Assembly (NCBI GenBank): GCA_031289315.1
Contig: JAITPR010000010.1
Location: 1 to 49,443, forward strand
Origin: Clostridiaceae bacterium
Lineage (GTDB): Bacteria > Bacillota > Clostridia > Christensenellales > CAG-917
Reading direction: 5' to 3'
DNA length: 49,443 nucleotides
In this document: piece by piece, positions 9,361-17,833 of the stretch
Layout: each line of letters starts with the position of its first letter
Numbering within the stretch: the stretch's first letter is position 1
Notes under the pieces: generated by a model
The model's input: the letters and a program-made list of their open reading frames with translations, nothing else
What the model was told of the DNA's origin: nothing
The model's database searches: none
Position numbers and translations under genes: made by a program

Positions 9361-10788
9361 TCAAGCTTTTCTGCGAATGCGGCATATATAAAATCCGTCG
9401 TATTCACGCTCCGGCAACAACTGAACCGCCGCGCCCGAAGCTTCCAAATCGCCGCGCGCACCCGTCGGTAAGGGCAAGCCTTCGACGGGAACCGGTATCT
9501 TCTCTAAGAAAAAATCGTCCTGCCCGCATAAAAATCCGCGTATTACGGCGCCGTTTTCCGCATCCGTAACCGTGCATGTGGAATACGTCAACACTCCCCC
9601 TTTTTTCACGTAGCGCGCGGAGTTCGCAAGGATTTCCGACTGCAATTTCGCAAGCGACGCAATGTCTTCTGGGCGTTTGTTTAAGGCTATATCAGCCTTT
9701 TCGCGCATTGTTCCCAATCCGCTACACGGCACATCGGCAAAAACAAAATCAAAGGCGCCGTCAAATTCCGCCGTGTACGCGGTCGCGTCGACCTCTCTTA
9801 TATCCGTTTTGTCTAAGCAATGCATGCGGCGCACGTACGCTTCGATAAGCCTTACGCGGTGTTTGTGTATGTCGCACACGGTAACGGCGCCGCCGGCACC
9901 CGCGAATTCCGCCGCGTAAACGGCTTTTCCACCGGGAGCCGCGCATACGTCCAAAACTCTTGCGCCCTCAAAAATATCTGCGGAGCGCACGACAAGCATG
10001 GAAGACGCGGATTGAAAGGTAACCACTCCGGCGGCAAAAAGCTCCTTTAAAGCCGCCGACTGCCGCGCCAAATAACCTCCCGCCGCAGTAGGTTCAACCT
10101 CTATACCGCGCTCGACTAAAAGCGCGGCTTCAGCTTTTTTGTCCCCGACTAGTAACGCGCCCTCAACCTTTTTATCGGACATAAAGATTTTTTCCGGTGT
10201 GGAGTTTTTGTCGCCCGCAGAGGTTTTGTCCCCGACTAAAAGCGCGGCTTCGGAATTTTTATCACCGGTAAAAATATCTTCGGCAAAGCGGTTAAAACGG
10301 AAATGTACCCGTTCCTCGGAAACGGCGGATAAAATCTTTGCCGCGTCCTCCGCCGAATATTCGGACTTCACCAAATCAATAATCCATTGGGGCTTGCCGT
10401 ATTTTACGGTTTCATCGCTTGCGGCGACGGCGCGCGCATCTCCGCTTGAAAGCTTTTTCAAAACGGCGTTCACAAAGCCGCCCGCGCCCGACTTGCCCAG
10501 TTTTTTGGCAAGCTCCACGCTTTCGTGTATGACCGCGTACGCCGGCATGGAATCCATATATAAAAGGCAGTATGCGCCTTGCTTCAAGATGAGCCGGATG
10601 GCGCCACCGGGACTGGTCTTTATCTGTGCGTCTATAAGCCCGTCCAGTTCGAAATTCTTTTCCAGCGTACCCAAAACTATACGCCTTACGGCGGGCGTAG
10701 CCGCCGCCTTGTCCAAAGCGATTTTGGAATATGCCTTGCCGCGTATTATCTCGTCAAGAAGTTTATATGTAGCAAATAATACATTCAT
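9361..10788 (-). CDS. rsmB: 16S rRNA (cytosine-967-C5) methyltransferase RsmB with a repeat insert
   Basis: The N-terminus is a NusB-like RNA-binding domain (about 1-125). The C-terminal Rossmann methyltransferase has DVCAAPGGKA (SAM site), DVPCSGLG (motif IV Cys) and STCTVT (nucleophile Cys). RsmB methylates C967 in 16S rRNA. Between the domains (about residues 174-225) is an extra low-complexity stretch with repeated GDKxxEAALLV units, absent from ordinary RsmB; it matches a 33-bp DNA repeat at 10113-10264. The length is 475 residues, about 30-45 more than typical. The ribosome site is weak. Confidence 0.95.
   Translation of the reverse strand: MNVLFATYKLLDEIIRGKAYSKIALDKAAATPAVRRIVLGTLEKNFELDGLIDAQIKTSPGGAIRLILKQGAYCLLYMDSMPAYAVIHESVELAKKLGKSGAGGFVNAVLKKLSSGDARAVAASDETVKYGKPQWIIDLVKSEYSAEDAAKILSAVSEERVHFRFNRFAEDIFTGDKNSEAALLVGDKTSAGDKNSTPEKIFMSDKKVEGALLVGDKKAEAALLVERGIEVEPTAAGGYLARQSAALKELFAAGVVTFQSASSMLVVRSADIFEGARVLDVCAAPGGKAVYAAEFAGAGGAVTVCDIHKHRVRLIEAYVRRMHCLDKTDIREVDATAYTAEFDGAFDFVFADVPCSGLGTMREKADIALNKRPEDIASLAKLQSEILANSARYVKKGGVLTYSTCTVTDAENGAVIRGFLCGQDDFFLEKIPVPVEGLPLPTGARGDLEASGAAVQLLPEREYDGFYICRIRRKA
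10113..10264 (-). repeat. 33-bp in-frame repeats inside rsmB
   Basis: Units at 10113-10145, 10146-10178 and 10232-10264 share CGACTAAAAGCGCGGCTTC-type sequence. Each encodes an 11-residue (G/S)DKxxEAALLV-like unit. A degenerate DK-rich stretch separates units two and three. The 33-bp period keeps the reading frame, so the expansion changes the length of the RsmB interdomain linker. Confidence 0.75.
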
Positions 10789-10810
10789 CTATATGTTTCA
10801 CTCTAGTAAC

Positions 10811-10914
10811 CGCATTTTGGTGTTTTTGCGCTGTCTTTTCACGGTGTCATCCTATTTTGTTAGGACAAACGCATTTGGTGCATTTACTCTATCTTTTCGT
10901 GGCGTCAGCCTAAA
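10811..10914. repeat. Imperfect tandem duplication between rsmB and fmt
   Basis: A block beginning CGCATTTTGGTG (10811-10858) recurs as CGCATTTGGTGC (10871-10914). Both include a CTTTTC(A/G)(C/T)GG(T/C)GTCA core followed by CCTA. The second copy contains the last codons and TGA stop of fmt, so the gap seems to have grown by duplication of the fmt 3' end. Confidence 0.6.
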
Positions 10915-11825
10915 ACGGTGTTGACGGGAATTTTATATCCGCGCAAAAATTCACCGTCCGACATACGGTTTTTGCCCTCAATTTTCAAGATTTTAAGACG
11001 TACCGCGCCGCCCTTTACCGCCACAATCAAGCCGTTTTTCGGGTCGGAGGCAAGAACCTCTCCCGGCTTTGCGGCAATGCCTTCCGACGTTAGCACTTCT
11101 TCAACCTCAAATACGCTCAACTGCTTGCCGCCTAATTTGGTATATGCGGCGACTCCGCGCACAAGGTTTTTAATCTCCTGCGCCGTCTTGGAAAAATCCA
11201 AAAGACCGTCCTCTTTTTTAAGCATTCTTACCTGCGTCGCCTCCGCGTGGTTCTGCGGAGTAAACACCGCCTTTCCGCTCTCAATAAGCTTTAACGCGTC
11301 AACAAGCGCCTCTCCGCCCACAACCGCCAGTCTGCCGAAAAGCGCCGCGGAGGTTTCGTTTTCGCCAATGTTTACCGCGCGCTGCAACAGAATATCCCCG
11401 GCGTCGACCTCTCTTACGGTGCGCATTATAGTTATTCCCGTAAGCGTTTCTCCGTTTATTATCGCCCACTGAATGGGTGCTGCCCCTCTGTATTTAGGCA
11501 ACAGCGACGCGTGGACATTGAGTACGCCCAACGGCGGAATTTTCAAGAACTCATCGGAGAGAATTTGCCCGAACGCCGCCGTTATGATTAGGTCGGGGAA
11601 AAGTGCGCGTATGTCCTCTAAGCCCTCACGCGATACCTTTGCGTACTGCAATACCGTTATCCCGCGCTCCAAACAGAACTCCTTTACGGGAGAAAAACGC
11701 ATGCCGTAACCGCGCCCGACGGGTTTGTCGGGTCCGGTGACCGCCGCCGCAACGGCATAGTCCTTTAACAGCCTTTCAAGTACGACCGCGGAAAAATCCG
11801 GCGTACCCATGAAAATAATTCTCAT
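10905..11825 (-). CDS. fmt: Methionyl-tRNA formyltransferase
   Basis: A 306-residue protein starting MRIIFMGTPDFS. It has the formyltransferase catalytic region NVHASLLPKYRGAAPIQWA (Asn, His) and a downstream Asp (REVDAGDIL), plus a C-terminal OB-like tRNA-binding domain. It formylates initiator Met-tRNA using 10-formyl-tetrahydrofolate. It pairs functionally with def immediately upstream in the same transcript; the 94-bp gap between them is filled by palindromic element copy B. Confidence 0.97.
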   Translation of the reverse strand: MRIIFMGTPDFSAVVLERLLKDYAVAAAVTGPDKPVGRGYGMRFSPVKEFCLERGITVLQYAKVSREGLEDIRALFPDLIITAAFGQILSDEFLKIPPLGVLNVHASLLPKYRGAAPIQWAIINGETLTGITIMRTVREVDAGDILLQRAVNIGENETSAALFGRLAVVGGEALVDALKLIESGKAVFTPQNHAEATQVRMLKKEDGLLDFSKTAQEIKNLVRGVAAYTKLGGKQLSVFEVEEVLTSEGIAAKPGEVLASDPKNGLIVAVKGGAVRLKILKIEGKNRMSDGEFLRGYKIPVNTVLG

Positions 11826-11848
11826 ACCGCGCCCTAAGTTATTTGTGG

Positions 11849-11918
11849 GTGTAGAAAAATCCCCAGTGACGGCTTGCCTACCAAGAAAATCCTGTTATCA
11901 CCACGAATTGTCCCCCCC
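11849..11918 (+). repeat. Dispersed palindromic element, copy B
   Basis: It starts GTGTAGAAAAATCC and ends CACGAATTGTCC, with CTTGcctacCAAG inside and a degenerate AAAATCCTGTT in place of AAAATATTTT. Its outer end is 1 bp from the TAA stop of def (11920-11922), so in the transcript the element begins directly after the stop codon. Confidence 0.8.
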
Positions 11919-11919
11919 C

Positions 11920-12384
11920 TTATTTGCCTTCCTTTTTTACTTCCGAGTGAAATTTATCCTTGAAAAGGATGCCGTCCAAATGGTCTATTTCGTGACAGCA
12001 AGCACGCGCTTCAAAGTCTTCCAACCGAAGTTCATACCGCTTGCCGAACCTATCGAACGCGCGCAATACGATATATTGCGGACGCGCCACGTTGCAATTG
12101 TACCCTTCTATCGAAAGGCAACCCTCCGCGCCTATTTGCTCACCGCCCGATTCAATTATTTCCGGATTTACCATTTCAAGATAAAAATCCTTTCTCGTTT
12201 CGATTATCGCGGCGCGGCGCAAAATACCTACTTGCGGCGCGGCAATACCGCAACCGTCCGCCTTATGCATGGTGTCGCGCATGTCGTCGATAAGTTCTCT
12301 CAACCTATCGTCAAAATTTGTAACCTCACGGCTTATCTTTCTTAAACCGGGGTCTGGGTCTTTTATTATGTTACGAAGAGCCAT
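11920..12384 (-). CDS. def: Peptide deformylase
   Basis: A 154-residue metalloenzyme with all three family motifs: GCGIAAPQVG at 44-53, EGCLS with metal ligand Cys89, and HEIDH at 131-135 (two His ligands and the catalytic Glu132). It removes the N-formyl group from nascent proteins. The start is the ATG at 12384 (MALRNIIKD), with AAGG 5 nt upstream. A longer TTG-started frame to 12420 would run into repeat copy C and has no ribosome site. Confidence 0.97.
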   Translation of the reverse strand: MALRNIIKDPDPGLRKISREVTNFDDRLRELIDDMRDTMHKADGCGIAAPQVGILRRAAIIETRKDFYLEMVNPEIIESGGEQIGAEGCLSIEGYNCNVARPQYIVLRAFDRFGKRYELRLEDFEARACCHEIDHLDGILFKDKFHSEVKKEGK

Positions 12385-12400
12385 AACCTTATGTCCTTTG

Positions 12401-12487
12401 AATATTTTGAATGTGAACAACCCTCGTTGACGACTTGCTACTCAAGAAAATATTTTGTCACCGAGAATTGTACACTCCCAATATTTT
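12401..12487 (+). repeat. Dispersed palindromic element, copy C, with flanking 8-bp direct repeats
   Basis: The element (about 12409-12479, 71 bp) carries GTGAACAACCC at the left, TTGTACACTCCC at the right, and CTTGctactCAAG and AAAATATTTT inside. It is bracketed by two identical 8-mers, AATATTTT at 12401-12408 and 12480-12487, as expected of a target-site duplication. It sits between priA and def. Confidence 0.85.
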
Positions 12488-12516
12488 ACGTATTTTTTGC
12501 GTACGACGCAACCCCT

Positions 12517-14703
12517 TTACACCAACGACTGCGGATTTATTTCCACAAAGCACGGCGTTTTGCTCGAGGCATATTTATCGGTTATTTCAAACACGCGCGC
12601 GCAAATTTCTTCCGCGCTTTCGTTTTCCAACCGCATGAGTACTTGAAAGCGGAAGCGTTGCTGAATGCGTTTTACCGGCGACTTCATGGCTTGCAGGTAA
12701 ATGAACCCGCTCCGCCCCTCCGAATACGCCTTTATTTCCTTGTAGATATTTTTGACCGTTTCCGTGGCTTCCGCCTCGTCCAGTGAGCTTACCAAAACGC
12801 GCACGATTTTTGAGAACGGCGGAAATTTCGACACCTCACGGGAGTTGCATTCTTTTTTGAAGAAGCCGCCGTAGTCGTAATCCTTTGCGTAGCGGAAAAC
12901 ATAGTGCTTCGGTGCAAATGTTTGCAGGAGTACGCAACCCTTTTTATCGGCGCGCCCGGCACGCCCCGCCACCTGGGTAACGAGTTGAAAAACGCGTTCC
13001 GCACTGCGGTAATCGGATAAATATAGGCTGAAATCCGCGTCCAAAATGCCCACAAGTGTAACATTTCCGAAGTCGTGTCCCTTTGCAATCATTTGGGTGC
13101 CGACGAGAAAATCCGCCTCTCCCGCGCCAAAACGCGAAAGTATTTTATAATGCGCGTCCTTGCCCGCCGTGGTATCGTTGTCCATTCGGAGAACGCGCGC
13201 GTCGGGGAAAAGCTTCTTTATCTCCTCGGCGACGGTTTCCGTACCGACTCTGCCCTCTCTAAGTCTGGCGTTACCGCACACGGGACACCTATGTAAATTC
13301 TCAAACCGCTTCCCGCAGTAGTGACATTTAAGGCGGTCGTCCTCCTTATGGTAGGTAAGCGACACGTCGCAATCACTGCACTTAGCCACATAGCCGCATT
13401 CGCGGCACATAACAAACGATGCATACCCACGACGGTTTATAAAAATCATGGCTTGCTCACCGCGTGATTTTACCGCCTCCATTTCCTCACGCATGCGCAA
13501 GGAAAAAATACCCCTGTTTCCGTTTCTAACCTCCGAAACCATGTCGATAATTTCCATTTCGGGAAGCGCCTCACCGGTTATGCGTTGTTTAAGCTCAAGC
13601 AACCTGCAACCACCCCGCGATGCGTCCAAATAGGCATCTATATCGGGCGTAGCGGAGCCTAAAACCAATGCCGCGCCGTCGTTTTTAGCGCGTAACTCCG
13701 CGACCTCCTTGGTGTCGTAGCGCGGATTGCTCTCGCTTATGTAGCTAGAGTCATGCTCCTCATCCACGACTATCGCGCCCAAATTTTCAAGCGGCGCGAA
13801 CACGGCGGAGCGTGCGCCCACGGCAATTTTAGCCTCTCCCCGATGTAGCCTTAGCCACTCGTCAAGGCGTTCCCCTTGTGACAGTCCGCTGTGCAAAATC
13901 GCGACGTTATCTCCGAACTTTGCACGCATTAACCCCATAACCTGCGGAGTAAGAGAAATTTCCGGCACTAAAAATATGGCGGTTTTACCTAAGCTTACCG
14001 CTTGGCTTATCACCGACATATAGACTTCCGTCTTGCCGGAGCCGGTAACGCCGTGCAATAAAAACTTGCCGCCGTCCTTTCTTAGCGCCGCGGTTATTTC
14101 ATCCGCCACAAATTTTTGTGCCGTTGTAAGCTCCTTTGCCAGTTCACCCGCCGCGGCTTTATACGGCACGCGTGAAACCTTGTCTGTCTTTTCGATAAGA
14201 AGCCCTTGCGCCGCCAACGCGTTTACCGCTTGCGCTCCGAATTTAAGATTCAACACGCTTTTTTTCTCAACCGCGCCGTCCTTTAAATAGTCCAAAACGG
14301 CAAGTCGGGCGGTCGCCCCCCGCCTCACCGAAGAAACCGCTTCCTCGTAGGTCAGCGCCGTATTCAACGACACGGAAGTTTCCGTAAGTTCGTTAACCTT
14401 GCCGCTCCTAAGCTCCGACGGAATAAACAACCTCAGGACGTCGACGTACCTGAGGTTATATCGTTTCACCATGTGGTGCATAAGGCTTAAAAGCGGCGGC
14501 TTTATACCACCCTCCAAAACCTCCAAAATCGGCTTTAAATTCGGATATTCGGACTTTTCCTTAAGCCCTATTACAAAACCCTCGGTTTTTTTTCTGCCGA
14601 ACTCCACGGATACGCGGTCGCCCTCACGCGCGCTTCCGCCCTCATAATCGAACACTCTGTCAAGCTCGGACGCGGAAACGTCTATTATAACCTCGGCAAT
14701 CAC
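12517..14703 (-). CDS. priA: Primosomal protein N' (replication restart helicase PriA)
   Basis: A 728-residue superfamily 2 helicase. It has the N-terminal PriA DNA-binding domain, Walker A (GVTGSGKTEVY), DEEH Walker B, the SATPD motif, and four zinc-binding CxxC pairs between about 430 and 480 (CRECGYVAKCSDC, CHYCG, CPVCG), then the helicase C lobe. PriA reloads the replicative helicase at collapsed forks. Its ATG overlaps the coaBC stop by 4 nt (ATGA), which implies translational coupling. Confidence 0.98.
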   Translation of the reverse strand: MIAEVIIDVSASELDRVFDYEGGSAREGDRVSVEFGRKKTEGFVIGLKEKSEYPNLKPILEVLEGGIKPPLLSLMHHMVKRYNLRYVDVLRLFIPSELRSGKVNELTETSVSLNTALTYEEAVSSVRRGATARLAVLDYLKDGAVEKKSVLNLKFGAQAVNALAAQGLLIEKTDKVSRVPYKAAAGELAKELTTAQKFVADEITAALRKDGGKFLLHGVTGSGKTEVYMSVISQAVSLGKTAIFLVPEISLTPQVMGLMRAKFGDNVAILHSGLSQGERLDEWLRLHRGEAKIAVGARSAVFAPLENLGAIVVDEEHDSSYISESNPRYDTKEVAELRAKNDGAALVLGSATPDIDAYLDASRGGCRLLELKQRITGEALPEMEIIDMVSEVRNGNRGIFSLRMREEMEAVKSRGEQAMIFINRRGYASFVMCRECGYVAKCSDCDVSLTYHKEDDRLKCHYCGKRFENLHRCPVCGNARLREGRVGTETVAEEIKKLFPDARVLRMDNDTTAGKDAHYKILSRFGAGEADFLVGTQMIAKGHDFGNVTLVGILDADFSLYLSDYRSAERVFQLVTQVAGRAGRADKKGCVLLQTFAPKHYVFRYAKDYDYGGFFKKECNSREVSKFPPFSKIVRVLVSSLDEAEATETVKNIYKEIKAYSEGRSGFIYLQAMKSPVKRIQQRFRFQVLMRLENESAEEICARVFEITDKYASSKTPCFVEINPQSLV

Positions 14704-15887
14704 AGGTCTACCGCCTTGTCCAAAATAACATGCGCAAGCGCACTCTTTTGCATCAAGTCTAAGCGTATAACGGTGCCGTTTTTAAACAGCAAGCTAGCTA
14801 TATTGGTATCCACGTCAAAGCCCGCGCCCTTAGCCGTAACGTCGTTGGCGACGACCATATCGGCGTTTTTCTTCATGAGTTTTTTAGCCGCGTTGACTTC
14901 GGTATCGGAGGTTTCGGCGGCGAATATCACCAACCTTTGCCCCGGTTTTTTCGCCGCGCCTACAGCCGCCGCTATGTCCGGATTTTTCACAAGCTCTAAG
15001 GTCAATTTCTCGGCTTTCAGCTTGCCCGAAAAGACCTCGCGCGGTCGATAGTCGGCGGGTGCCGCGGACATTATTATTATATCCGCATCCTTTGAACGCG
15101 CGAGTACGACCTCGTACATGTCCGCCGTGGTATACGCACGCACGGTTTCCTTGACGCAAGACGGCACGGGAACGGAAATTCTTCCCGCACAAAGCGTAAC
15201 CTCCGCACCTCGTTCCGCCGCCGCTACCGCCAAAGCTACGCCGGTTTTACCGCTTGAACGGTTTGTTAAAAACCTCACGCCGTCGACGGGTTCTTCCGTG
15301 GCGCCGGCGGTTATCAACACTCTTTTGCCCTCTAAATCACGTTTGCCGCAAAGCAATTTTTCCACCTCTGCGACTATGATTTCCGGTTCTTGTAAGCGTC
15401 CGCGCCCCGTGTCGCCGCAAGCAAGCAAGCCGCAACCGGTTTCCATAAAGCACACTCCCCGTGCCTTAAGCGCGGCTATGTTGCTTTCCGTAACCTCCGC
15501 GTCAAGCATGGCGGTGTTCATGGCGGGACATATCAATTTTTTCGACTTGCACGCCAAAAACGTCGTCGTCAACATGTCGTCGGCTATGCCGTGTGCGACC
15601 TTTGCTATTACGTTTGCGGTGGCGGGTGCAATCAAAAATAAATCCGCTTTTTGGGCAAGCGACACATGTCCCACGTCGTATTTGAAATTTCTGTCGAACA
15701 TATCGCAAACAACGCGGTTGCCGGAAAGCGTTTCAAAGGTCAAGGGTTGCACAAATTCCGTGGCGTGCGCCGTCATTATGACGTCGACATTCGCCCCGGC
15801 TTTTTTAAGACGGCTGACAATTTCGCATGCCTTATAGGCGGCGATACATCCCGTCACACCCAAAACTATGTTTTTTTCGTTCAACAT
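14700..15887 (-). CDS. coaBC: Bifunctional phosphopantothenoylcysteine decarboxylase / synthetase
   Basis: A 395-residue fusion. The CoaC flavoprotein half (1 to about 185) has GVTGCIAAYK, catalytic HVSLA and PAMNTAM. The CoaB half has ITAGATEEPVDGVR, SSGKTG and the KKNADMVVAND loop. It converts 4'-phosphopantothenate plus cysteine to 4'-phosphopantetheine in CoA synthesis. It lies 9 bp after rpoZ and overlaps priA by 4 nt. Confidence 0.97.
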   Translation of the reverse strand: MLNEKNIVLGVTGCIAAYKACEIVSRLKKAGANVDVIMTAHATEFVQPLTFETLSGNRVVCDMFDRNFKYDVGHVSLAQKADLFLIAPATANVIAKVAHGIADDMLTTTFLACKSKKLICPAMNTAMLDAEVTESNIAALKARGVCFMETGCGLLACGDTGRGRLQEPEIIVAEVEKLLCGKRDLEGKRVLITAGATEEPVDGVRFLTNRSSGKTGVALAVAAAERGAEVTLCAGRISVPVPSCVKETVRAYTTADMYEVVLARSKDADIIIMSAAPADYRPREVFSGKLKAEKLTLELVKNPDIAAAVGAAKKPGQRLVIFAAETSDTEVNAAKKLMKKNADMVVANDVTAKGAGFDVDTNIASLLFKNGTVIRLDLMQKSALAHVILDKAVDL

Positions 15888-15896
15888 TTTTTACCG

Positions 15897-16091
15897 CTAG
15901 TCGCGTATTATTTTGAGTTTACCCTCGTAAATTTCCTTGCAAGCCAAAGAAATCGGCTTCAATTCTTGTCCGGAAAGGTAATCGCCCTCTTGTGCAATAA
16001 GCTGGCGCGCACGCTTTGCAACCGCGCAAGTAAGCGCATATCTGCATTCGGCTTTGGTTATAAGTTTGTCGATAGGCGGGTCAATCATCAT
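15897..16091 (-). CDS. rpoZ: RNA polymerase omega subunit
   Basis: A 64-residue protein, MMIDPPIDKLITKAECRYAL and onward, with the omega pattern of a short N-terminal turn, a helix with R-YAL, and AKRARQL. Omega helps assemble beta' into RNA polymerase. The ribosome site AGGAGG is about 11 nt before the first ATG. The second Met is an equally possible start. It sits between gmk and coaBC, as in many Firmicutes. Confidence 0.93.
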   Translation of the reverse strand: MMIDPPIDKLITKAECRYALTCAVAKRARQLIAQEGDYLSGQELKPISLACKEIYEGKLKIIRD

Positions 16092-16247
16092 ATGACACGT
16101 CCTCCTTTTATAAGGTTATTTTTTTATTTTTTTCACCGGAGCATCGCCAACGGTTTAGCGTCGGCACACCCTTATCGGCTATTCTGTTGCGCGGTATTTT
16201 CTTTCACCGATGCTTGTTGACTACTCATTGTTTAATTTCAACACACG

Positions 16248-16868
16248 CTAATCAATGTCCGCTATTTTGTTGATTTGCATTTGGTTTCTAGCGCGGCGCA
16301 AATGCTCCGCTCTTATTATGGTTATAATATCGTCGGCGCAACGCTCGATGTCGTCGTTTATCACAAGATAGTCGTAAAACGACATAAATTTTATCTCGTT
16401 TTTAAACTGCTCTATCCTAAGCGCGACCTCCCCGGAATTCTCCGTTCCACGCTCTATGAGGCGCTTTTTGACGATTGCCAGCGACGGCGCGGTCAAGAAA
16501 ATGGCTACGGCGTCGGGGAATATCGACTTTAAATTCGCCGTTCCCTTAACGTCCAACTCCAAAATTATGTCCTGCCCGGCTTCCACGGATTTGGTTATCT
16601 GCGAAAGCGGCGTACCGTAGCAATTGCCGTAGGTTTCCGTATATTCCGCAAAGCCGCCATCGTCCGCCAACCGTTTAAACTCGTCGCGTTCCATAAAAAA
16701 GTAGTGAACACCGTGTACCTCTCCGGTACGCGGCTTTCTGGTTGTGGCGGACACGGAAAATTTTACGTCCTTGTTTTTTTCAAAGACGCGACTCAACACC
16801 GTCCCCTTTCCTGAACCGGAAAAGCCGGATACTATCACGAACAAACCCTTTCTTAGCGCTTCACTCAT
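16248..16868 (-). CDS. gmk: Guanylate kinase
   Basis: A 206-residue P-loop kinase with SGFSGSGKGT, followed by the GMP-binding SATTRKPRTGEVHGVHYFF and the YGTPLSQI segment. It phosphorylates GMP and dGMP. The family P-loop is normally SGPSGAGKGT; here the Pro is Phe. The start is the ATG at 16868, 7 nt after the yicC stop. A TTG at 16883 that overlaps yicC is the alternative. A 156-bp gap without a recognised feature separates it from rpoZ. Confidence 0.96.
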   Translation of the reverse strand: MSEALRKGLFVIVSGFSGSGKGTVLSRVFEKNKDVKFSVSATTRKPRTGEVHGVHYFFMERDEFKRLADDGGFAEYTETYGNCYGTPLSQITKSVEAGQDIILELDVKGTANLKSIFPDAVAIFLTAPSLAIVKKRLIERGTENSGEVALRIEQFKNEIKFMSFYDYLVINDDIERCADDIITIIRAEHLRRARNQMQINKIADID

Positions 16869-16875
16869 ATGTTTT

Positions 16876-17751
16876 TTATTCAATGTTTTGCACTTGTTCC
16901 CGCAACTTTTCGATGTCGTTCTTCATCTCTAAGACCACCGAACTTATCTCCAAATCATTGCACTTACTACCGATTGTGTTCACCTCACGGTTGAACTCTT
17001 GCACTATAAAATCTAGCTTTCTGCCCACCGGCTCACGGCTTTGCAGCATTTCGCGCGTGTGGTTTATATGGGTTTTCAGCCGAACTATTTCCTCGTCTAT
17101 GGCGATACGGTCGGCGTAGAAAGCCGCTTCATTTAAAAGCTTCGCCTCGTCCACGGGTACCTCGTCCAGTATTTCGCGCATACGCGCTTCCAACTTTTCG
17201 CGGTAGGAGTTCGCGGTAACCGCCGCCCGTAGTATTATTTTTTCCAAGCCTTCCTCGATAGAGTCAAGCTTTGCCGCTAAATCAAGCTTAACGGCTTCGC
17301 CCTCTCTTTCGCGCATATCCGTGAGCGCGTCCGCCGCGTCTTGAAGCGCCGCCGCCGTCAAAACCGAAACGGCGTCCTCGTCAAGCTCCGCTTGCCCCGC
17401 CGTAATCACGTCCGAACACCGCATGAGTTTTTCCGTCGAAAAGTCGTTTATAAGCCCGAAAAGCGAAGAAATCTCATGCGCGGCGTGTACATATTTTTCC
17501 GCAAGCCCAAAGTCAATCTTCAACGCCGTGCCGCGCGCTCCCGTATCCGTAAGCGTCAAATACAAATCAATGTGTCCGCGCGCAAAATTTTGCGAAAGTA
17601 TTTTTCTGACGGACTCTTCCAAAAACCCAAGTGACTTAGGAACCTTTATCCCCAAATCCAAGAACCGGTGGTTAACCGCCCGAAGCTCCGCACTAACCGT
17701 AAAGCCGTTTTCGGAGCGAGTTCCTTTTCCGTAGCCCGTCATACTTTTCAT
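16876..17751 (-). CDS. yicC: YicC-family endoribonuclease
   Basis: A 291-residue protein starting with the family signature MKSMTGYGKG and ending with the conserved QEFNREVNTIGSK and the late Leu/Glu-rich helix. YicC proteins are endoribonucleases involved in RNA turnover. The start at 17751 has AAAAAGG nearby; a longer frame to 17793 has no support. It heads the run to gmk, rpoZ and coaBC, the usual Firmicutes arrangement. Confidence 0.94.
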   Translation of the reverse strand: MKSMTGYGKGTRSENGFTVSAELRAVNHRFLDLGIKVPKSLGFLEESVRKILSQNFARGHIDLYLTLTDTGARGTALKIDFGLAEKYVHAAHEISSLFGLINDFSTEKLMRCSDVITAGQAELDEDAVSVLTAAALQDAADALTDMREREGEAVKLDLAAKLDSIEEGLEKIILRAAVTANSYREKLEARMREILDEVPVDEAKLLNEAAFYADRIAIDEEIVRLKTHINHTREMLQSREPVGRKLDFIVQEFNREVNTIGSKCNDLEISSVVLEMKNDIEKLREQVQNIE

Positions 17752-17833
17752 ATTTACACCTTTTTTAATCCGCCGCGCCTTTAAGCTTGTCACCTAAGGA
17801 CGACGGGAAATATCGTACGGGCGTATACCCCCG

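Noticed and set aside
10139..10924. 261-codon plus-strand frame antisense to rsmB and fmt
   Set aside because: It mirrors two well-supported genes, has Ser/Ala-rich shadow composition, no ribosome site and no recognisable domain.
15118..15837. 239-codon plus-strand frame opposite coaBC
   Set aside because: It is a shadow frame caused by the codon use of coaBC, with no motif or ribosome site.
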